DNA of 5,660 bases from NCBI GenBank assembly GCA_035406565.1, contig DAONLG010000091.1, forward strand, positions 1 through 5,660. Reading direction: 5' to 3'. The stretch comes from Soehngenia sp035406565 (GTDB taxonomy: Bacteria; Bacillota; Clostridia; Tissierellales; Tissierellaceae). Numbering within the stretch: the first letter of the stretch is position 1; every line of letters begins with the position of its first letter. The translations under genes and the position numbers were made by a program. Positions 5,539-5,660 of the stretch are shown here, piece after piece. The notes beneath the pieces are model-generated. The model made no database searches. It worked only from the letters and a program-made list of their open reading frames with translations, and had not been told where the DNA came from.

Positions 5539-5660
5539 CTATACAAACAAATTTACATTTGATTCATCTGCAGCATTTAAATAGGTTGCAACTCCGCCTA
5601 TTTCTACTCCATCAAAGAGTTCTTCTTTCTTTATGCCCATTACATCCATGCTCATCTGAC
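5539..5660 (-). CDS. DsrE/DsrF-like family protein, C-terminal end (partial)
   Basis: Only the last 39 codons and a TAG stop (5539-5541) are in the window; the rest lies beyond the right edge. The visible end contains MSMDVMGIKKEEL and, a few residues on, GVEIGGVATYLNAA and a terminal SNVNLFV. This resembles the C-terminus of small DsrE/DsrF/DrsH-like proteins, which often occur alone or fused to pyridine nucleotide-disulfide oxidoreductase or rhodanese modules and are linked to sulfur transfer. The upstream part, including the usual conserved cysteine, cannot be seen, so whether it is a stand-alone protein or the end of a fusion is open. It lies 121 nt upstream of rubrerythrin, but rubrerythrin appears to have its own promoter. 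Confidence 0.62.
   Translation of the reverse strand, partial: QMSMDVMGIKKEELFDGVEIGGVATYLNAADESNVNLFV

Overview
The window is a compact, AT-rich stretch of bacterial chromosome in which every supported gene lies on the minus strand. The low GC content, strong GGAGG/AAGGGGG ribosome-binding sites, TTGACA/TATAAT-type promoters, a butyrate kinase, an anaerobe-type rubrerythrin and a CdaA-CdaR pair all point to an anaerobic Firmicute, most likely a butyrate-forming or amino-acid-fermenting member of the Clostridia. No species can be named from the sequence alone. No mobile element, CRISPR array, tRNA or rRNA was seen.

In transcription order, from high to low coordinates, the layout is as follows. 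(1) The C-terminal end of a DsrE/DsrF-like protein (5539-5660) enters from the right edge. (2) A 121-nt gap holds a sigma-A-like promoter and a perfect 41-bp palindrome with a PerR/Fur-like core. It precedes rubrerythrin (4872-5417), a non-haem di-iron peroxidase. (3) A perfect 20-bp GC/AT palindrome, probably a weak terminator or attenuator, separates rubrerythrin from a DUF5317 membrane protein (4260-4823), which starts at TTG. (4) A CapA-like lipoprotein (3008-4210) follows. Its likely promoter overlaps the end of the DUF5317 gene and carries a 12-bp palindrome on the -10. (5) A promoter overlapping the capA-like stop codon drives cdaA (2119-2946), cdaR/ybbR (915-2135) and butyrate kinase (1-903, cut by the window edge). 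cdaA and cdaR overlap by 17 nt, and cdaR and buk are 11 nt apart, so these three look like one operon.

Functionally there are two themes. The right side concerns oxidant and sulfur handling (DsrE-like protein, rubrerythrin with a peroxide-sensor-type operator). The left side concerns the cell envelope and c-di-AMP (CapA-like lipoprotein, the membrane diadenylate cyclase and its extracytoplasmic regulator), transcriptionally joined to an energy-conserving acyl-phosphate kinase. The gene content is ordinary core genome. The most notable signals are the long palindrome in the rubrerythrin leader and the coupling of c-di-AMP synthesis to butyrate kinase. I see no evidence for a wholly new system.
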